The notes: a model not told the origin generated them from the sequence alone. Shown: positions 1 to 9,767, counted from the first letter of the stretch. The stretch is DNA of 64,000 nt from Flavobacterium alkalisoli (GCF_008000935.1 NZ_CP042831.1:3038001-3102000); one strand, 5' to 3'. A program made the numbers and translations.

Positions 1-1910
1 AATTTGTATTCTCCTGAAGGGTTTGTAAATGTAGCTCCGCTATTAGTACTTTCCGTTACACCTATTTTAATAAAATCACTTAAATAAGTAAATTCTTCAC
101 AATTATTATCCCCGTTATCAAAAGTAAGTATACCGCTAATTGTATTGTAATTACCTCCTCCATCCGGACAATAAGTGCTTACATAGGCATCATTAGGACT
201 AATATCCTCAAAAATGTAAAACTCTTCATCCTCATCAATACAAATATATGGATGATTCATGTTGTTATACATATTAAAATAGACATAACCAACAGATCCG
301 TTTTTCAAGTTAATATATGATAAGCCTGTACAATATTGCAGGTGAAGACGATTAAGGGATGGACAACCACTTAAATCTAAATACTCCAGAGATTCACAGT
401 GCCTAAACCAAACCTTAAGCAAAAGAGGCATTTGACCAATTTGTAACGATGTTAATAAAGGGGTTCCTTCAGCACCACCACAAGTTAATTCAGTTAAATT
501 AGGTAAATCATTCAATATTATTGTAGTTAAACTTACACAGTTGCTAAAATTCAGCACAGTAACATTTTCTAATCCTGAACAATCTATTTCCTGTAATAAT
601 CCACAACTTTCAACTTCAAAAGTATGCAACTCAGGATGAGTTCCTAAAGCAATTGAAGATATGTTAGGGGAATTTACAGCATTAAATATCTCTATATTTT
701 CTAATGCCGTAAGATCTAATGATTCAACAAAAGTACCATACATAATAAGTGATTCTAAACTCAATAAACCCGAAACATCAAGAGTAGTTATTGGGCAAAG
801 TGTACAATCAAGACTTATAAGATTACTAAGGTTACCCAAGGTTAAAGTGTTTAAACTCTCTGCTCTGTAACAATTTAAATCAATTAAACTAACTGCTTCA
901 CTAACATCCAGAGATTGCAATAATGATTGTTTACATGATAACTTTTCTAAAGAAGACAAACCATCTAAATTGATTTGTGTAAATATAGTATTATCAAAGT
1001 AAAGCTCTTTAAGACCTGTAATGTTTGAAATATTAACTGATACTATGTTGCTATTAGATATATTTAAGGTTTCTAAAGTTTCTATATAAGTAAAATCATA
1101 AGGTGATGTTAATGCAGAACAGCCACTCAAGTCTATGTGCTTAATATTGTTATTATCCTCACAATTAAATACAGTTAAAGAGGTACAGCCCGGCAAATAA
1201 ACTTCTTCGAGGTTTTGCAATCCGGATGTGTTTACACTAGTCAGTCCAGTACAAAATCCACTATCTATTTTTTTTAAATTTGTAAGATTAGTACAGTCAA
1301 GCTGCGATAAAGAAGTATAAGAACAGTTGATTTCTTCAAGACTTATAAGTCCCGATAAGTTTAATGGTATAGGACTGTTGTATGAATTCTCAATATCTAA
1401 AACTTTAAGATTCTGTAAGTTATTTATAGTTAATGATGCTAAGTTTTCACAATCACACTTTAAATGCTCTAAGTTAGTGAGTGTTGAACAATCGAGAGAA
1501 ACTAATTCATCTGTACGAAGATACACTTCTTCAAGATTAGGAAGTACTGACAAATCAATGAAAGAAAAATCAAATTCGATTGTAATAACACGTATATTCA
1601 CAAATGCTTCTAAACCATCAAAAGAATCCATTCCACTCCAACCCATAAAAACATGAGGAAAAGATAACTCCCAAACTGCAGCAGCCTCTATCATATCTAT
1701 TTCATTGTCGTTATTTGCATCAATAGTAATACATTCACCCAAACTATTCTTTGCATAACCATAATCTGAATAAATACTACATTCAGATTCGTCAATCAGA
1801 GTAAGAAAATATTTAAAATTAGGATCAGTAAAATCAATTGTTTGAGAATACAAACCTCCTGATAACAACAATAATAGTAGGTATAGTAATTTTATTCCAA
1901 AGATCTTCAT
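1..1910 (-). CDS. Leucine-rich-repeat secreted surface protein, 3' end outside window
   Basis: The frame is open from an ATG at 1910 to the window edge, so the C-terminus is missing. The N-terminus (MKIFGIKLLYLLLLLLSGG...) is a clear signal peptide ending near LYSQ. A segment rich in Asn/Asp (ITIDANNDNEIDMIEA) follows, then some 17 or more irregular leucine-rich repeats of the bacterial type (L-x-x-L-x-C/I-x-x-L/C), many with Cys at the turn. After the LRRs comes a beta-sandwich-like region near the edge (SGATFTNPSGEY), resembling the carboxypeptidase-regulatory-like modules of flavobacterial LRR proteins. In that family a T9SS sorting domain ends the protein. It would lie outside the window, so export by T9SS is inference. 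The likely role is extracellular binding or adhesion. Confidence 0.8.
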   Translation of the reverse strand, partial: MKIFGIKLLYLLLLLLSGGLYSQTIDFTDPNFKYFLTLIDESECSIYSDYGYAKNSLGECITIDANNDNEIDMIEAAAVWELSFPHVFMGWSGMDSFDGLEAFVNIRVITIEFDFSFIDLSVLPNLEEVYLRTDELVSLDCSTLTNLEHLKCDCENLASLTINNLQNLKVLDIENSYNSPIPLNLSGLISLEEINCSYTSLSQLDCTNLTNLKKIDSGFCTGLTSVNTSGLQNLEEVYLPGCTSLTVFNCEDNNNIKHIDLSGCSALTSPYDFTYIETLETLNISNSNIVSVNISNITGLKELYFDNTIFTQINLDGLSSLEKLSCKQSLLQSLDVSEAVSLIDLNCYRAESLNTLTLGNLSNLISLDCTLCPITTLDVSGLLSLESLIMYGTFVESLDLTALENIEIFNAVNSPNISSIALGTHPELHTFEVESCGLLQEIDCSGLENVTVLNFSNCVSLTTIILNDLPNLTELTCGGAEGTPLLTSLQIGQMPLLLKVWFRHCESLEYLDLSGCPSLNRLHLQYCTGLSYINLKNGSVGYVYFNMYNNMNHPYICIDEDEEFYIFEDISPNDAYVSTYCPDGGGNYNTISGILTFDNGDNNCEEFTYLSDFIKIGVTESTNSGATFTNPSGEYK

Positions 1911-2109
1911 GTTTTTTTGATTTAATTAATTAGTTGGTTGGTGTAATTCATATTAATCTGCCAAAATAAAAACTCATAATTCTAATGAAATAATTACTCA
2001 AAAAACACAAATATTAATGATTTCAGTAGCCTAATCAATCTCTATTTAAAGTATCCTTTATTACGGTTAATAGCTTTAAAGTATTGATTATAAAGATATA
2101 ATATATTTT

Positions 2110-3804
2110 TTATCCTCTAATAAGTTTTTTGTATTTAATACGCTTAGGCGTTAAATCACCTCCTAAACGTTTTTTCCTGTTCTCTTCATATTCAGAGAAA
2201 CTTCCCTCAAAGAAGTATACTTCAGAATCTCCTTCAAAAGCAAGGATATGTGTACATACCCTATCAAGGAACCATCTGTCGTGCGAAATAATAACTCCAC
2301 AACCCGCAAAGTTATCAAGACCTTCTTCAAGGGCCCTCAATGTATTTACATCCAGGTCGTTTGTTGGCTCATCCAGCAGCAATACGTTACCTTCTTCTTT
2401 AAGAGTGATGGCTAAGTGAAGCCTGTTTCTCTCACCTCCTGAAAGCGTAGCTACTTTTTTATTCTGATCGCTACCACTAAAATTAAACCTGCTTAGGTAT
2501 GCCCTTGAATTTACCTGACGGCCACCCATCATGATTAGTTCCTGTCCGTCACAAAAGTTTTCCCAAATTGTTTTTTCAGGATCAATGTTAGAGTGCGACT
2601 GATCTACATAAGCAATCTTTACAGTATCTCCTACAGTAAACTCTCCTTTATCCGGATTCTCCTGTCCCATTATCATTTTGAAGATTGTTGTTTTACCGGC
2701 ACCGTTAGGACCAATAATACCAACAATACCTGCCTGAGGAAGAGTAAAGTTTAGGTTATCATATAATAGTTTATCGCCAAATGCTTTAGCAACACCTTTA
2801 GCTTCAATTACATTAGTACCAAGTCTTGGTCCGTTCGGGATATAAATCTCTAGCTTCTCTTCAAGCTGTTTTTGATCTTCGTTTAATAACCTGTCGTAAT
2901 TTTGTAAACGGGCTTTCTGTTTTGTCTGACGGCCTTTAGCTCCCTGTCTAACCCATTCAAGCTCTCTTTCAAGAGTTTTTCTTCTTTTAGAAGCTGTTTT
3001 TTCTTCCTGCTCTAAACGTTTTGATTTTTGATCAAGCCATGAAGAATAGTTTCCTTTCCACGGAATACCTTCTCCCCTGTCTAGTTCAAGAATCCATCCG
3101 GCTACATTATCAAGGAAATAACGGTCGTGAGTTACTGCAATAACAGTACCTGCATAATGCTGTAAGTGTTGCTCTAACCAAAGTACACTCTCTGCATCAA
3201 GGTGGTTGGTAGGCTCATCCAGTAATAATACATCCGGTTGTTGTAATAGTAAACGACATAAAGCCACCCTTCTTCTTTCACCTCCCGAAAGCACTTTAAT
3301 AGGAGTATCCGGTTCCGGAGTACGAAGAGCATCCATAGCTATTTCAAGCTTAGTATCCAGCTCCCATGCACCAGATGCATCTATTTTATCCTGTAGCTCA
3401 GCCTGACGGTCCATAAGTTTCTGCATTTTATCTGCATCTTCATAAACCTCAGGAAGGCCAAACATGTCATTAATCTTATTAAACTCATCAAGTAAAGCAA
3501 CCGTTTCTGCTACACCTTCACGAACTATTTCGATTACTGTTTTATTTTCATCCAGTTGCGGTTCCTGCTCCAAATACCCAACAGTATATCCCGGGGCAAA
3601 AACAACATCTCCCTGATAGCTTTTATCAACTCCTGCAATAATTTTAAGAAGCGATGATTTACCAGATCCGTTTAAACCAAGGATACCAATTTTAGCTCCG
3701 TAGAAAAAGCTTAGATATATATCTTTTAATACCTGTTTGTTAGCGCCCTGGTAAGTTTTGCTTACACGGGACATTGAAAATATTACTTTCTTATCGTCTG
3801 ACAT
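2110..3804 (-). CDS. ettA: Energy-dependent translational throttle protein EttA (ABC-F ATPase)
   Basis: This 564-aa protein has two ABC ATPase domains and no membrane segments. The first Walker A (GLNGSGKS) lies at residues 43-50. Signature LSGGERRR and Walker B LLLDEPTNHLD follow, and the second domain carries GPNGAGKT, LSGGERNR and LLLDEPTNDLD. Between the domains is the charged linker typical of EttA (LERELEWVRQGAKGRQTKQK), which separates it from Uup and other ABC-F proteins. EttA binds the ribosomal E site and gates the first elongation steps according to ATP/ADP. The length fits the family (about 555 aa). The start MSDDKKVIFSMSRVSK is supported by a promoter just upstream. Confidence 0.95.
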   Translation of the reverse strand: MSDDKKVIFSMSRVSKTYQGANKQVLKDIYLSFFYGAKIGILGLNGSGKSSLLKIIAGVDKSYQGDVVFAPGYTVGYLEQEPQLDENKTVIEIVREGVAETVALLDEFNKINDMFGLPEVYEDADKMQKLMDRQAELQDKIDASGAWELDTKLEIAMDALRTPEPDTPIKVLSGGERRRVALCRLLLQQPDVLLLDEPTNHLDAESVLWLEQHLQHYAGTVIAVTHDRYFLDNVAGWILELDRGEGIPWKGNYSSWLDQKSKRLEQEEKTASKRRKTLERELEWVRQGAKGRQTKQKARLQNYDRLLNEDQKQLEEKLEIYIPNGPRLGTNVIEAKGVAKAFGDKLLYDNLNFTLPQAGIVGIIGPNGAGKTTIFKMIMGQENPDKGEFTVGDTVKIAYVDQSHSNIDPEKTIWENFCDGQELIMMGGRQVNSRAYLSRFNFSGSDQNKKVATLSGGERNRLHLAITLKEEGNVLLLDEPTNDLDVNTLRALEEGLDNFAGCGVIISHDRWFLDRVCTHILAFEGDSEVYFFEGSFSEYEENRKKRLGGDLTPKRIKYKKLIRG

Positions 3805-3839
3805 TATGTAATTTGATTAATTTAGTTTTAAGTAAGCAG

Positions 3840-3870
3840 CAAAGATAATCTGAAATGTAAAGATTTCAAA
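3840..3870 (-). promoter_or_regulatory. Bacteroidota-type promoter of ettA
   Basis: On the minus strand a -33 TTTG (3867-3870) is followed after 19 bases by a perfect -7 box TATCTTTG (3840-3847). This matches the TTG-N19-TAnnTTTG consensus of the primary sigma factor in Bacteroidota. The start codon lies about 36 bases downstream. Confidence 0.7.
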
Positions 3871-3895
3871 TTACCCGCACCTATTTATGATTTTA

Positions 3896-5992
3896 TTATT
3901 TTTCTATTACTTCATATATCTTCTCCAGAAGCTCATGCTGCTTAAATGGTTTAGACACATAGGCATTCATACCTAAGTCAAAACATTTTTGCTGCTCCCC
4001 TATTAATGAGTGTGCAGTAATTGCTATAATAGGAACATTATTTTTTAATTCTTCCCTTATAAATACTGTTGTTTGATAACCATCTTTTACTGGCATCTGT
4101 AGATCCATAAGGATTAGATCATACTGATTTTTAGCCAGCAAATCTATACCCTCCTGTCCGTTATTGGCAATATCAATATCAAAACCAAATCCTTTTATAA
4201 TGTTTTTGGCAAGATGCTGATTAAGTATGTTATCCTCACAAAGTAGTATGGAAAGTTTACCTAAGCTTTCAACTGGCTTTTTTTCCTCAATTTTTTCTTC
4301 AAGAGTATCTGCTTCACAAATCTTATCAAAATCAAGTATAAAATAAAATTCAGAACCTTTACCTAGAGTACTCTTTACACCCAGTTCTCCATCCATAAGC
4401 TCTACAAGCTGCTTAACGATATTAAGCCCTAATCCTGTACCACCGAATCTTCTTGTAGTACTTTCCTCTGCCTGTGTAAAACGTTCAAAAATAGTATTCA
4501 GTTTATCTTCAGGTATGCCTATACCGGTATCCTTTATAGAGAACTTAAGTTTGCAGTTACCATCGTTTTCTTCAATCTTTTTTACAGAAATTGTAACCTC
4601 TCCTTTTTCAGTAAATTTTAATGCATTCCCTGCCAGATTCATCAACACCTGATTTATACGTCCTTTGTCACCTACCACAGTCTCCGGCATATGGGCGTCA
4701 AGAAACAGATTAAATTCTACATTGCTTTGAGAAGCCTTTACTTTTAAAAGATCGTAAACATGTTTAAGGGTATTCTTTAAATTAAATTGTGACTTCTCTA
4801 TTACAAGCTTTCCTGATTCTATTTTTGAAAGATCAAGTATATCATTTATAATCAACAATAGGTTGTCGCCAGCTGTTTGCACATTCGTAACGAATTCCTT
4901 TTGCTTTTCATTTAATTCAGTACGTGCCAGTAAATCAGTAAAGCCTATTATAGCATTCATAGGAGTACGAATCTCATGGCTCATATTGGCCATAAAACTG
5001 TCTTTTACAAAAATAGCTTTCTCTGCAATTTCTTTTGCTTTAATCAATTCTGCTTCTACAGCTTTTCTGTCAGTTATGTCGTTTGCTATTTCTACAAATT
5101 TAAAAGGAACGCCTTTACTGTCTAAAAAAGGAACCACAACCACTTCAACCCAATACTGTTTTCCATCTTTAGTCTCACTGTTAACTTCATTTCTCCATAC
5201 AGCACCTGAGCTAATTGTATTCCATAGATTAGAAAATGCCCCTGTATTTCCGTAAGCAGTTTTTGTATCCTTAATACTTTTACCTATTAATTCTTTACGT
5301 TTAAATTTTGTAATACTACATGTTGTATCATTTACAAAAGTTATTTTACCTTCTTTATCAAAAATAATAACACCTGAAGTTTCATCTAAAGCTATTTTAT
5401 AACTTTCAAGTTCTCTGTTTACAGATTCCAGCTCTTTCTTTGCCATTCTGGCAACCTCTTCACGAAGGTTTGAGTTTCTTTTCCTTATTTCTAAGTTTCT
5501 TTTTCTTATTTCAACCTGATTCATTACGTGATGAGCTAAAGTTTTAAGTGCTTTACGCTGATCATCATCAATTTCTTTTACTACCGTATCAACAACACAA
5601 ATTGTACCTATGTTATAACCTTCGGAAGATTTTAGAGGTACTCCGGCATAAAAGCGTACACCAAAGTCTCCCGTTACATTTGGGTTATCTTTAAATATAG
5701 GATGTTTTGTAGCGTCTGGTACTTCAACTAAATCATCCTGCATTATAACATGCTGGCAAAAGGTTTCCTCTCGGGGTAACTCAGAAACATCCATCCCTTT
5801 TTTAGCTTTATACCATTGTCTTTTTTCATCAATAAAAGACACTAAAGCTATAGGGGTCTTGTATATATAAGACGCTAAATGAACAATATCATCAAACTCC
5901 TGTTCAGAGAATGTATCTAAAATATTATAGTCATGTAAAGCTTCGAGTCTTTCTTTTTCATTAGCAGGTATAGGAAAAGCTTTTTTTTCCAT
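3896..5992 (-). CDS. Hybrid sensor histidine kinase: GAF-PAS-HisKA-HATPase-REC
   Basis: This 698-aa cytoplasmic protein has no membrane segment. A GAF domain occupies about residues 25-160 and opens with the IPANEKERLEALHDYNILDT pattern typical of GAF sensors. A coiled coil follows at 160-198, then a PAS domain at about 200-310 ending in the usual DITDRK. The HisKA domain has phosphoacceptor H339 (MANMSHEIRTPMNAIIGF). The ATPase domain shows the N box (NLAGNALKFT), G1 (DTGIGIP) and G2 (GGTGLGL). A C-terminal receiver carries D630 (LILMDLQMP) and the conserved KPF. It is a phosphorelay starter with an intramolecular receiver. No HPt or output regulator lies beside it, so its target is unknown. 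Ligands of GAF and PAS cannot be read from sequence. Confidence 0.92.
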   Translation of the reverse strand: MEKKAFPIPANEKERLEALHDYNILDTFSEQEFDDIVHLASYIYKTPIALVSFIDEKRQWYKAKKGMDVSELPREETFCQHVIMQDDLVEVPDATKHPIFKDNPNVTGDFGVRFYAGVPLKSSEGYNIGTICVVDTVVKEIDDDQRKALKTLAHHVMNQVEIRKRNLEIRKRNSNLREEVARMAKKELESVNRELESYKIALDETSGVIIFDKEGKITFVNDTTCSITKFKRKELIGKSIKDTKTAYGNTGAFSNLWNTISSGAVWRNEVNSETKDGKQYWVEVVVVPFLDSKGVPFKFVEIANDITDRKAVEAELIKAKEIAEKAIFVKDSFMANMSHEIRTPMNAIIGFTDLLARTELNEKQKEFVTNVQTAGDNLLLIINDILDLSKIESGKLVIEKSQFNLKNTLKHVYDLLKVKASQSNVEFNLFLDAHMPETVVGDKGRINQVLMNLAGNALKFTEKGEVTISVKKIEENDGNCKLKFSIKDTGIGIPEDKLNTIFERFTQAEESTTRRFGGTGLGLNIVKQLVELMDGELGVKSTLGKGSEFYFILDFDKICEADTLEEKIEEKKPVESLGKLSILLCEDNILNQHLAKNIIKGFGFDIDIANNGQEGIDLLAKNQYDLILMDLQMPVKDGYQTTVFIREELKNNVPIIAITAHSLIGEQQKCFDLGMNAYVSKPFKQHELLEKIYEVIEK

Positions 5993-6120
5993 TAGTGTAG
6001 GGCTTGGGTATTACTTAAACAATAAATTAAGATAAGTAAAGGTAATAAAAATGAATTCTGATTTAAAATGTTAAATCAGTAATTTATATTATATAGCTTT
6101 AATAAAAAGAAATAGGGTGC

Positions 6121-6300
6121 TTAGATTCTGCCCTTCAAAGCATTAAATGCCCAGGAGATAGCAAAAAAACCAATTCCTACTACAGAAAAACCTATAGCAT
6201 AATCAGGATATTTTAATACTCCTAAAAGAACCAGAGCCGCACCAATAAGGAACAGTATAAATGAAGCCCACCCGAAGATGGTGTTTTTGTTCATTCCCAT
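6121..6300 (-). CDS. Small two-helix membrane protein, CAL67264-like
   Basis: This 59-aa ORF begins MGMNKNTIFGWASF and ends FNALKGRI. Two hydrophobic helices (about residues 10-28 and 34-53) are separated by a short LKYPDYA loop. It resembles a small conserved membrane protein of Flavobacteriia known to me by the label CAL67264 family, whose function is unknown. It sits between the kinase gene and holA on the same strand, 54 bases after the holA stop. MNKN, two codons downstream, is an alternative start. Confidence 0.75.
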   Translation of the reverse strand: MGMNKNTIFGWASFILFLIGAALVLLGVLKYPDYAIGFSVVGIGFFAISWAFNALKGRI

Positions 6301-6354
6301 TTTGTTATATTATATTTATAAAGGGTTTTAGCCTGCAAATATCGTGCTTTTTAT

Positions 6355-7359
6355 TTAATTAAATATTTTTACAAGCATCTCTTTAAGTAAATCAGCCTGA
6401 GATATGGCATTAGCCCCTACTCCTTTACTTTTTACATCTATATCACGTAAAGCATTAACTATGCTGCTAACTTTTTTCATAGGATAATTACGAAGTGCTA
6501 TATCATAATCCTTCACGAAATAAGGATTAACCTTAAGCATTTTTGCAGCATTCCCGGGACTTTTATCTTTTAATCCGTGATATTGGAGTAGTTGCGAAAA
6601 GAAACCAAATACCAAACCTGTAGTCATAACCAATGGATTATCCTTAGGGTTTTGAGAAAAATGACCGGCTATTTTATATGCCTTTAACTGATCCCTCTCC
6701 CCTATGGCTTTTCTAAGTTCAAAAACATTATAGTCTTTACTTATTCCAATATTATCCTCAATACTCTTTGGAGTTATGTTGCTGCCTTTAGGAAGTATTA
6801 TTAACAGCTTTTCAATCTCATTGTTAATCTTACTTAAGTCATTACCTAAAAACTCCACAAGCATTGCAGCAGCCTTGGGCTCAATTGTATACCCTTTACC
6901 CGAAAGCACTCTTTTAATCCAGTCGGCTACCTGGTTTTCATAAAGCTTTTTACTTTCATAAACCAGTCCGGCCTTATCTAAAAGTTTAGTAACTTTTTTA
7001 CGTTTATCCAGAGTTTTATACTTGTAAGCAAATACCAAAACTGTTGTAGGCTGCGGATTTTGTGCATAAGCTTCAAGCTTATCAATAGTTCTGGAAAGTT
7101 CCTGGGCCTCCTTTACTATCACTACCTGTCTTTCGGCCATCATAGGGTATCTCCTGGCGCTCGACATAATATCTTCAATACTTACATCCTTACCATAAAG
7201 CACCATCTGATTAAAACCTTTCTCCTCTTCACTAAGTATGTTGTCTTCAATATATTCGGTAAGCCTGTCTATATAGTACGGCTCTTCACCCATAAAAAAA
7301 TAAATGGGCTTTATGTTGCCCTGTTTTATATCGTTAACAATTTTTACTACTTCGTCCAC
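6355..7359 (-). CDS. holA: DNA polymerase III delta subunit (clamp-loader)
   Basis: The 334-aa protein has the length and architecture of HolA. The N-terminal AAA+-like region includes IYFFMGEEPYYIDRL, the typical opening, and VIVKEAQEL. A mid region (VTKLLDKAG...WIKRVLSGKGYTI) and the C-terminal collar domain (DYNVFELRKAIGERD...KEMLVKIFN) follow. In the cell it forms part of the gamma-complex clamp loader and opens the beta clamp. It is divergent from the HsdR_N-like gene with only 54 bases between starts, an arrangement I recall as common in Flavobacterium. Confidence 0.93.
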   Translation of the reverse strand: MDEVVKIVNDIKQGNIKPIYFFMGEEPYYIDRLTEYIEDNILSEEEKGFNQMVLYGKDVSIEDIMSSARRYPMMAERQVVIVKEAQELSRTIDKLEAYAQNPQPTTVLVFAYKYKTLDKRKKVTKLLDKAGLVYESKKLYENQVADWIKRVLSGKGYTIEPKAAAMLVEFLGNDLSKINNEIEKLLIILPKGSNITPKSIEDNIGISKDYNVFELRKAIGERDQLKAYKIAGHFSQNPKDNPLVMTTGLVFGFFSQLLQYHGLKDKSPGNAAKMLKVNPYFVKDYDIALRNYPMKKVSSIVNALRDIDVKSKGVGANAISQADLLKEMLVKIFN

Positions 7360-7401
7360 TAAGCCTTTGTTTAGTCAAATTAATTAAAATCAAAAAAATT
7401 A

Positions 7402-7409
7402 TACATTTG
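7402..7409 (+). promoter_or_regulatory. -7 promoter box, nearly leaderless
   Basis: TACATTTG is a perfect TAnnTTTG match only 4 bases before the ATG at 7414. If it is used, the transcript starts at or very near the start codon. No correctly spaced -33 TTG was seen. Confidence 0.45.
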
Positions 7410-7413
7410 CTTT

Positions 7414-7866
7414 ATGCAAAAGCTAAACTTTCCCAATTACACTTTCCGTTTCAAAAATAGTGAAAATAAGGTAGCCATTTTTGATGAAATACGTAAAAAA
7501 TTTATTCTTCTCACACCGGAGGAATGGGTCAGGCAGCATGTGGTACATTACCTGCTTAATGAAAAAAAATACCCCAAATCTTACATAAACGTTGAGAAAG
7601 TATTAAAAATCAACGGACTCACCAAACGATATGATGTAGTGGTTTTTAATCCTGACGGAAGCATTTTTCTACTGGTTGAATGCAAAGCTCCACAAGTTAC
7701 CATTACTCAAAATACGTTTGACCAGATAGCCCGTTACAACATGACCCTTAATGCTAATTATATGATGGTTACAAACGGGTTAAATCATTACTTTTGCCAT
7801 ATGAACTATGAACAGGAAAAATATAATTTTCTGCGAGAACTGCCTGAATTTACAATAAGCCGATGA
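7414..7866 (+). CDS. Orphan HsdR N-terminal-domain protein (PD-(D/E)xK nuclease-like)
   Basis: This 150-aa protein matches the type I restriction enzyme R-subunit N-terminal domain (HSDR_N) alone, without helicase or HsdM/HsdS neighbours. The PD-(D/E)xK core is visible: D in KRYDVVVFN, then LLVECKAP giving the ExK pair, and a downstream QIARYN helix. The fold is known from nucleases. Many stand-alone flavobacterial copies sit beside holA and have no proven role. The stop overlaps the start of the glycosyltransferase gene by ATGA, so the two are translationally coupled. Confidence 0.85.
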   Translation: MQKLNFPNYTFRFKNSENKVAIFDEIRKKFILLTPEEWVRQHVVHYLLNEKKYPKSYINVEKVLKINGLTKRYDVVVFNPDGSIFLLVECKAPQVTITQNTFDQIARYNMTLNANYMMVTNGLNHYFCHMNYEQEKYNFLRELPEFTISR

Positions 7867-8858
7867 ATAATATTGCCGTTGTTATTTTAAACTGGAACGG
7901 AAAAGCACTTTTAGAAGAGTTTTTACCTTACATCATTAAATATTCTGAAAATGCAGCTATATATGTTGCAGACAATGCTTCTACCGACACCTCTATAGAG
8001 TATGTAAAAACTGCTTTTACTCAAATTAAAATTATACAGAACAAAGGCAATTTTGGCTATGCAAAAGGGTACAATGAAGCCCTTAAGGAAGTTGATGAAG
8101 AAATTTATGCTTTAGTAAACTCTGATATTGAGGTTACCCCTAACTGGCTTTTACCAATAGCCGAGTTATTTGATAAAGACAAAGAAACAGCCATAGTACA
8201 ACCCAAAATACTTGACTATTACAAAAGAGATACTTTTGAATATGCCGGAGCTGCCGGTGGTTTTATTGATAAATACGGTTTTGCTTATTGCAGGGGTCGT
8301 GTTTTTGAAACTATTGAGCAGGATAATGGCCAGTACAATGACATTTCAGATATTTTTTGGGCTTCTGGCGCCTGCTTTTTTATACGAAAAAATGTTTTTT
8401 GGGAGCTTGGAGGATTTGATGAAGACTTTTTTGCCCATCAGGAAGAAATAGACCTTTGCTGGCGTGCATTTAACCAAAACTATAAAGCAAAAGTTTGTGG
8501 CACGTCTCATGTGTTTCATGTAGGCGGAGCCACACTAAAAAATACTAACCCTAAGAAGACTTTTCTCAACTTCAGGAACTCATTATGGATGATGCTTAAG
8601 AATCTTCCCACAGGCAAACTTTTCCCTGTACTATTTGTCCGACTTTTTCAGGACGGATTAGCAAGTATGCGGTTTCTTTATCAAGGCAAATTTGTCTTTT
8701 TATGGGCTGTTTTAAAGTCTCATTTTTATTTTTATTTATATCTGTTCAGATTTTTAAATAAAAGAAAATCAAAGCAGTATAAAAATTACTATAAAACAAA
8801 TAGTATCGTTTACAATTATTTCGTTTTAGGTAAGAAAAATTTTAACAATAGTTTATAG
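7863..8858 (+). CDS. Glycosyltransferase family 2 (rhamnosyltransferase-like)
   Basis: This 331-aa GT-A enzyme begins NIAVVILNWNGKALLEEF, the nucleotide-binding start of GT2 enzymes. VADNASTDTSIEYV, NKGNFGYAKGYNEAL and the metal-binding region ALVNSDIEV follow. GACFFIRKNVFWELGGFDED and HQEEIDLCWR form the acceptor/catalytic region. A hydrophobic stretch near 268-300 (VFLWAVLKSHFYFYLYLF) suggests membrane attachment. It probably transfers a sugar to a cell-envelope glycan. The exact sugar is not readable. It overlaps the previous gene by 4 bases. Confidence 0.9.
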   Translation: MNNIAVVILNWNGKALLEEFLPYIIKYSENAAIYVADNASTDTSIEYVKTAFTQIKIIQNKGNFGYAKGYNEALKEVDEEIYALVNSDIEVTPNWLLPIAELFDKDKETAIVQPKILDYYKRDTFEYAGAAGGFIDKYGFAYCRGRVFETIEQDNGQYNDISDIFWASGACFFIRKNVFWELGGFDEDFFAHQEEIDLCWRAFNQNYKAKVCGTSHVFHVGGATLKNTNPKKTFLNFRNSLWMMLKNLPTGKLFPVLFVRLFQDGLASMRFLYQGKFVFLWAVLKSHFYFYLYLFRFLNKRKSKQYKNYYKTNSIVYNYFVLGKKNFNNSL

Positions 8859-8889
8859 ACCAAAGCGTTATTATTTGCAGGAATATATA

Positions 8890-8897
8890 TAATTTTG
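8890..8897 (+). promoter_or_regulatory. -7 promoter box upstream of OmpA lipoprotein gene
   Basis: TAATTTTG is a perfect TAnnTTTG match 25 bases before the ATG at 8923. A TTTG at 8874-8877 is too close to be a normal -33 element. Confidence 0.4.
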
Positions 8898-8922
8898 TTT
8901 TAAAATTTAAACTTTCTATCTT

Positions 8923-9747
8923 ATGAGAAGAACCGTTCTATTACTATCATTGGCAGCAATGACGCTGACATCTTGTGGATCTAAAAAGAAGATTGCCGAG
9001 TTAGAAGCAAAGAACAAAGAGATCCAGGATCTATTAAACACAGCTACTATGAAGCTGAATACCTGTTTAGCCGAGAAAAATTCATTGACAGATCAGGTTG
9101 ATTACCTTAAAAAGAACAACTCTGACCTTCATAATACCATGGCTACTCTTTCATCAAAAGATGCAGCCAACGTTGAAAAATCTCTTGAGATGATTAAAGA
9201 GAAAGACCTTAAAATTACAAGACTACAGGATGCTTTAACACGTAAGGACTCTGTAACACTTGCATTAGTAACTAGTATTAAAAGAGCTGTTGGTATAAAC
9301 GATCCGGATATTGAAGTAAATGTTGAAAAAGGTGTTGTATATATTTCAATTGCAGATAAGTTACTATTTAAAAGCGGTAGCTATCAGGTAAGTGATAAAG
9401 CTAAAGAAGTTTTAGGTAAAGTTGCTGCAATCGTTAAAGACAAACCTAACTTTGAGTGCATGGTAGAAGGCCACACAGATAATGTGCCTATCAAAAATCC
9501 TGTACTACAGGATAACTGGGACTTAAGTGTTAAACGTGCTACATCTATCGTAAGAATACTTCAGGAAGATTTCAATATAGAACCTCAAAGATTAGTAGCT
9601 GCAGGACGCGGTGAGTATATTCCTCTTGAATCTAACGATACTGCCGATGGAAGAGCAAGAAACAGAAGAACTAGAATTTATGTACTTCCTAAAATCGATC
9701 AGTTCTATGATATGATCGAAAAAGAAATGAAAAACCAAACTAAATAA
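8923..9747 (+). CDS. OmpA-family peptidoglycan-binding lipoprotein
   Basis: The 274-aa protein has a lipoprotein signal (MTLTSCGS, lipid Cys near residue 18). A long coiled-coil region follows at about 22-125 (AELEAKNKEIQDLL...). A C-terminal OmpA domain has VEGHTDNVPI and the peptidoglycan-binding pattern NWDLSVKRATSIVRIL...GRARNRRTRI. It is anchored in the outer membrane and holds the cell wall through meso-diaminopimelate. The domain variant resembles MotB-type OmpA domains, but there is no motor context here. It is monocistronic, with a strong terminator after it. Confidence 0.92.
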   Translation: MRRTVLLLSLAAMTLTSCGSKKKIAELEAKNKEIQDLLNTATMKLNTCLAEKNSLTDQVDYLKKNNSDLHNTMATLSSKDAANVEKSLEMIKEKDLKITRLQDALTRKDSVTLALVTSIKRAVGINDPDIEVNVEKGVVYISIADKLLFKSGSYQVSDKAKEVLGKVAAIVKDKPNFECMVEGHTDNVPIKNPVLQDNWDLSVKRATSIVRILQEDFNIEPQRLVAAGRGEYIPLESNDTADGRARNRRTRIYVLPKIDQFYDMIEKEMKNQTK

Positions 9748-9767
9748 TCTTTAGTTTATTACAATAA

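Noticed and set aside
7414..7866. Type I restriction system
   Set aside because: Only the HsdR_N-like domain is present; no helicase, methylase or specificity gene is nearby.
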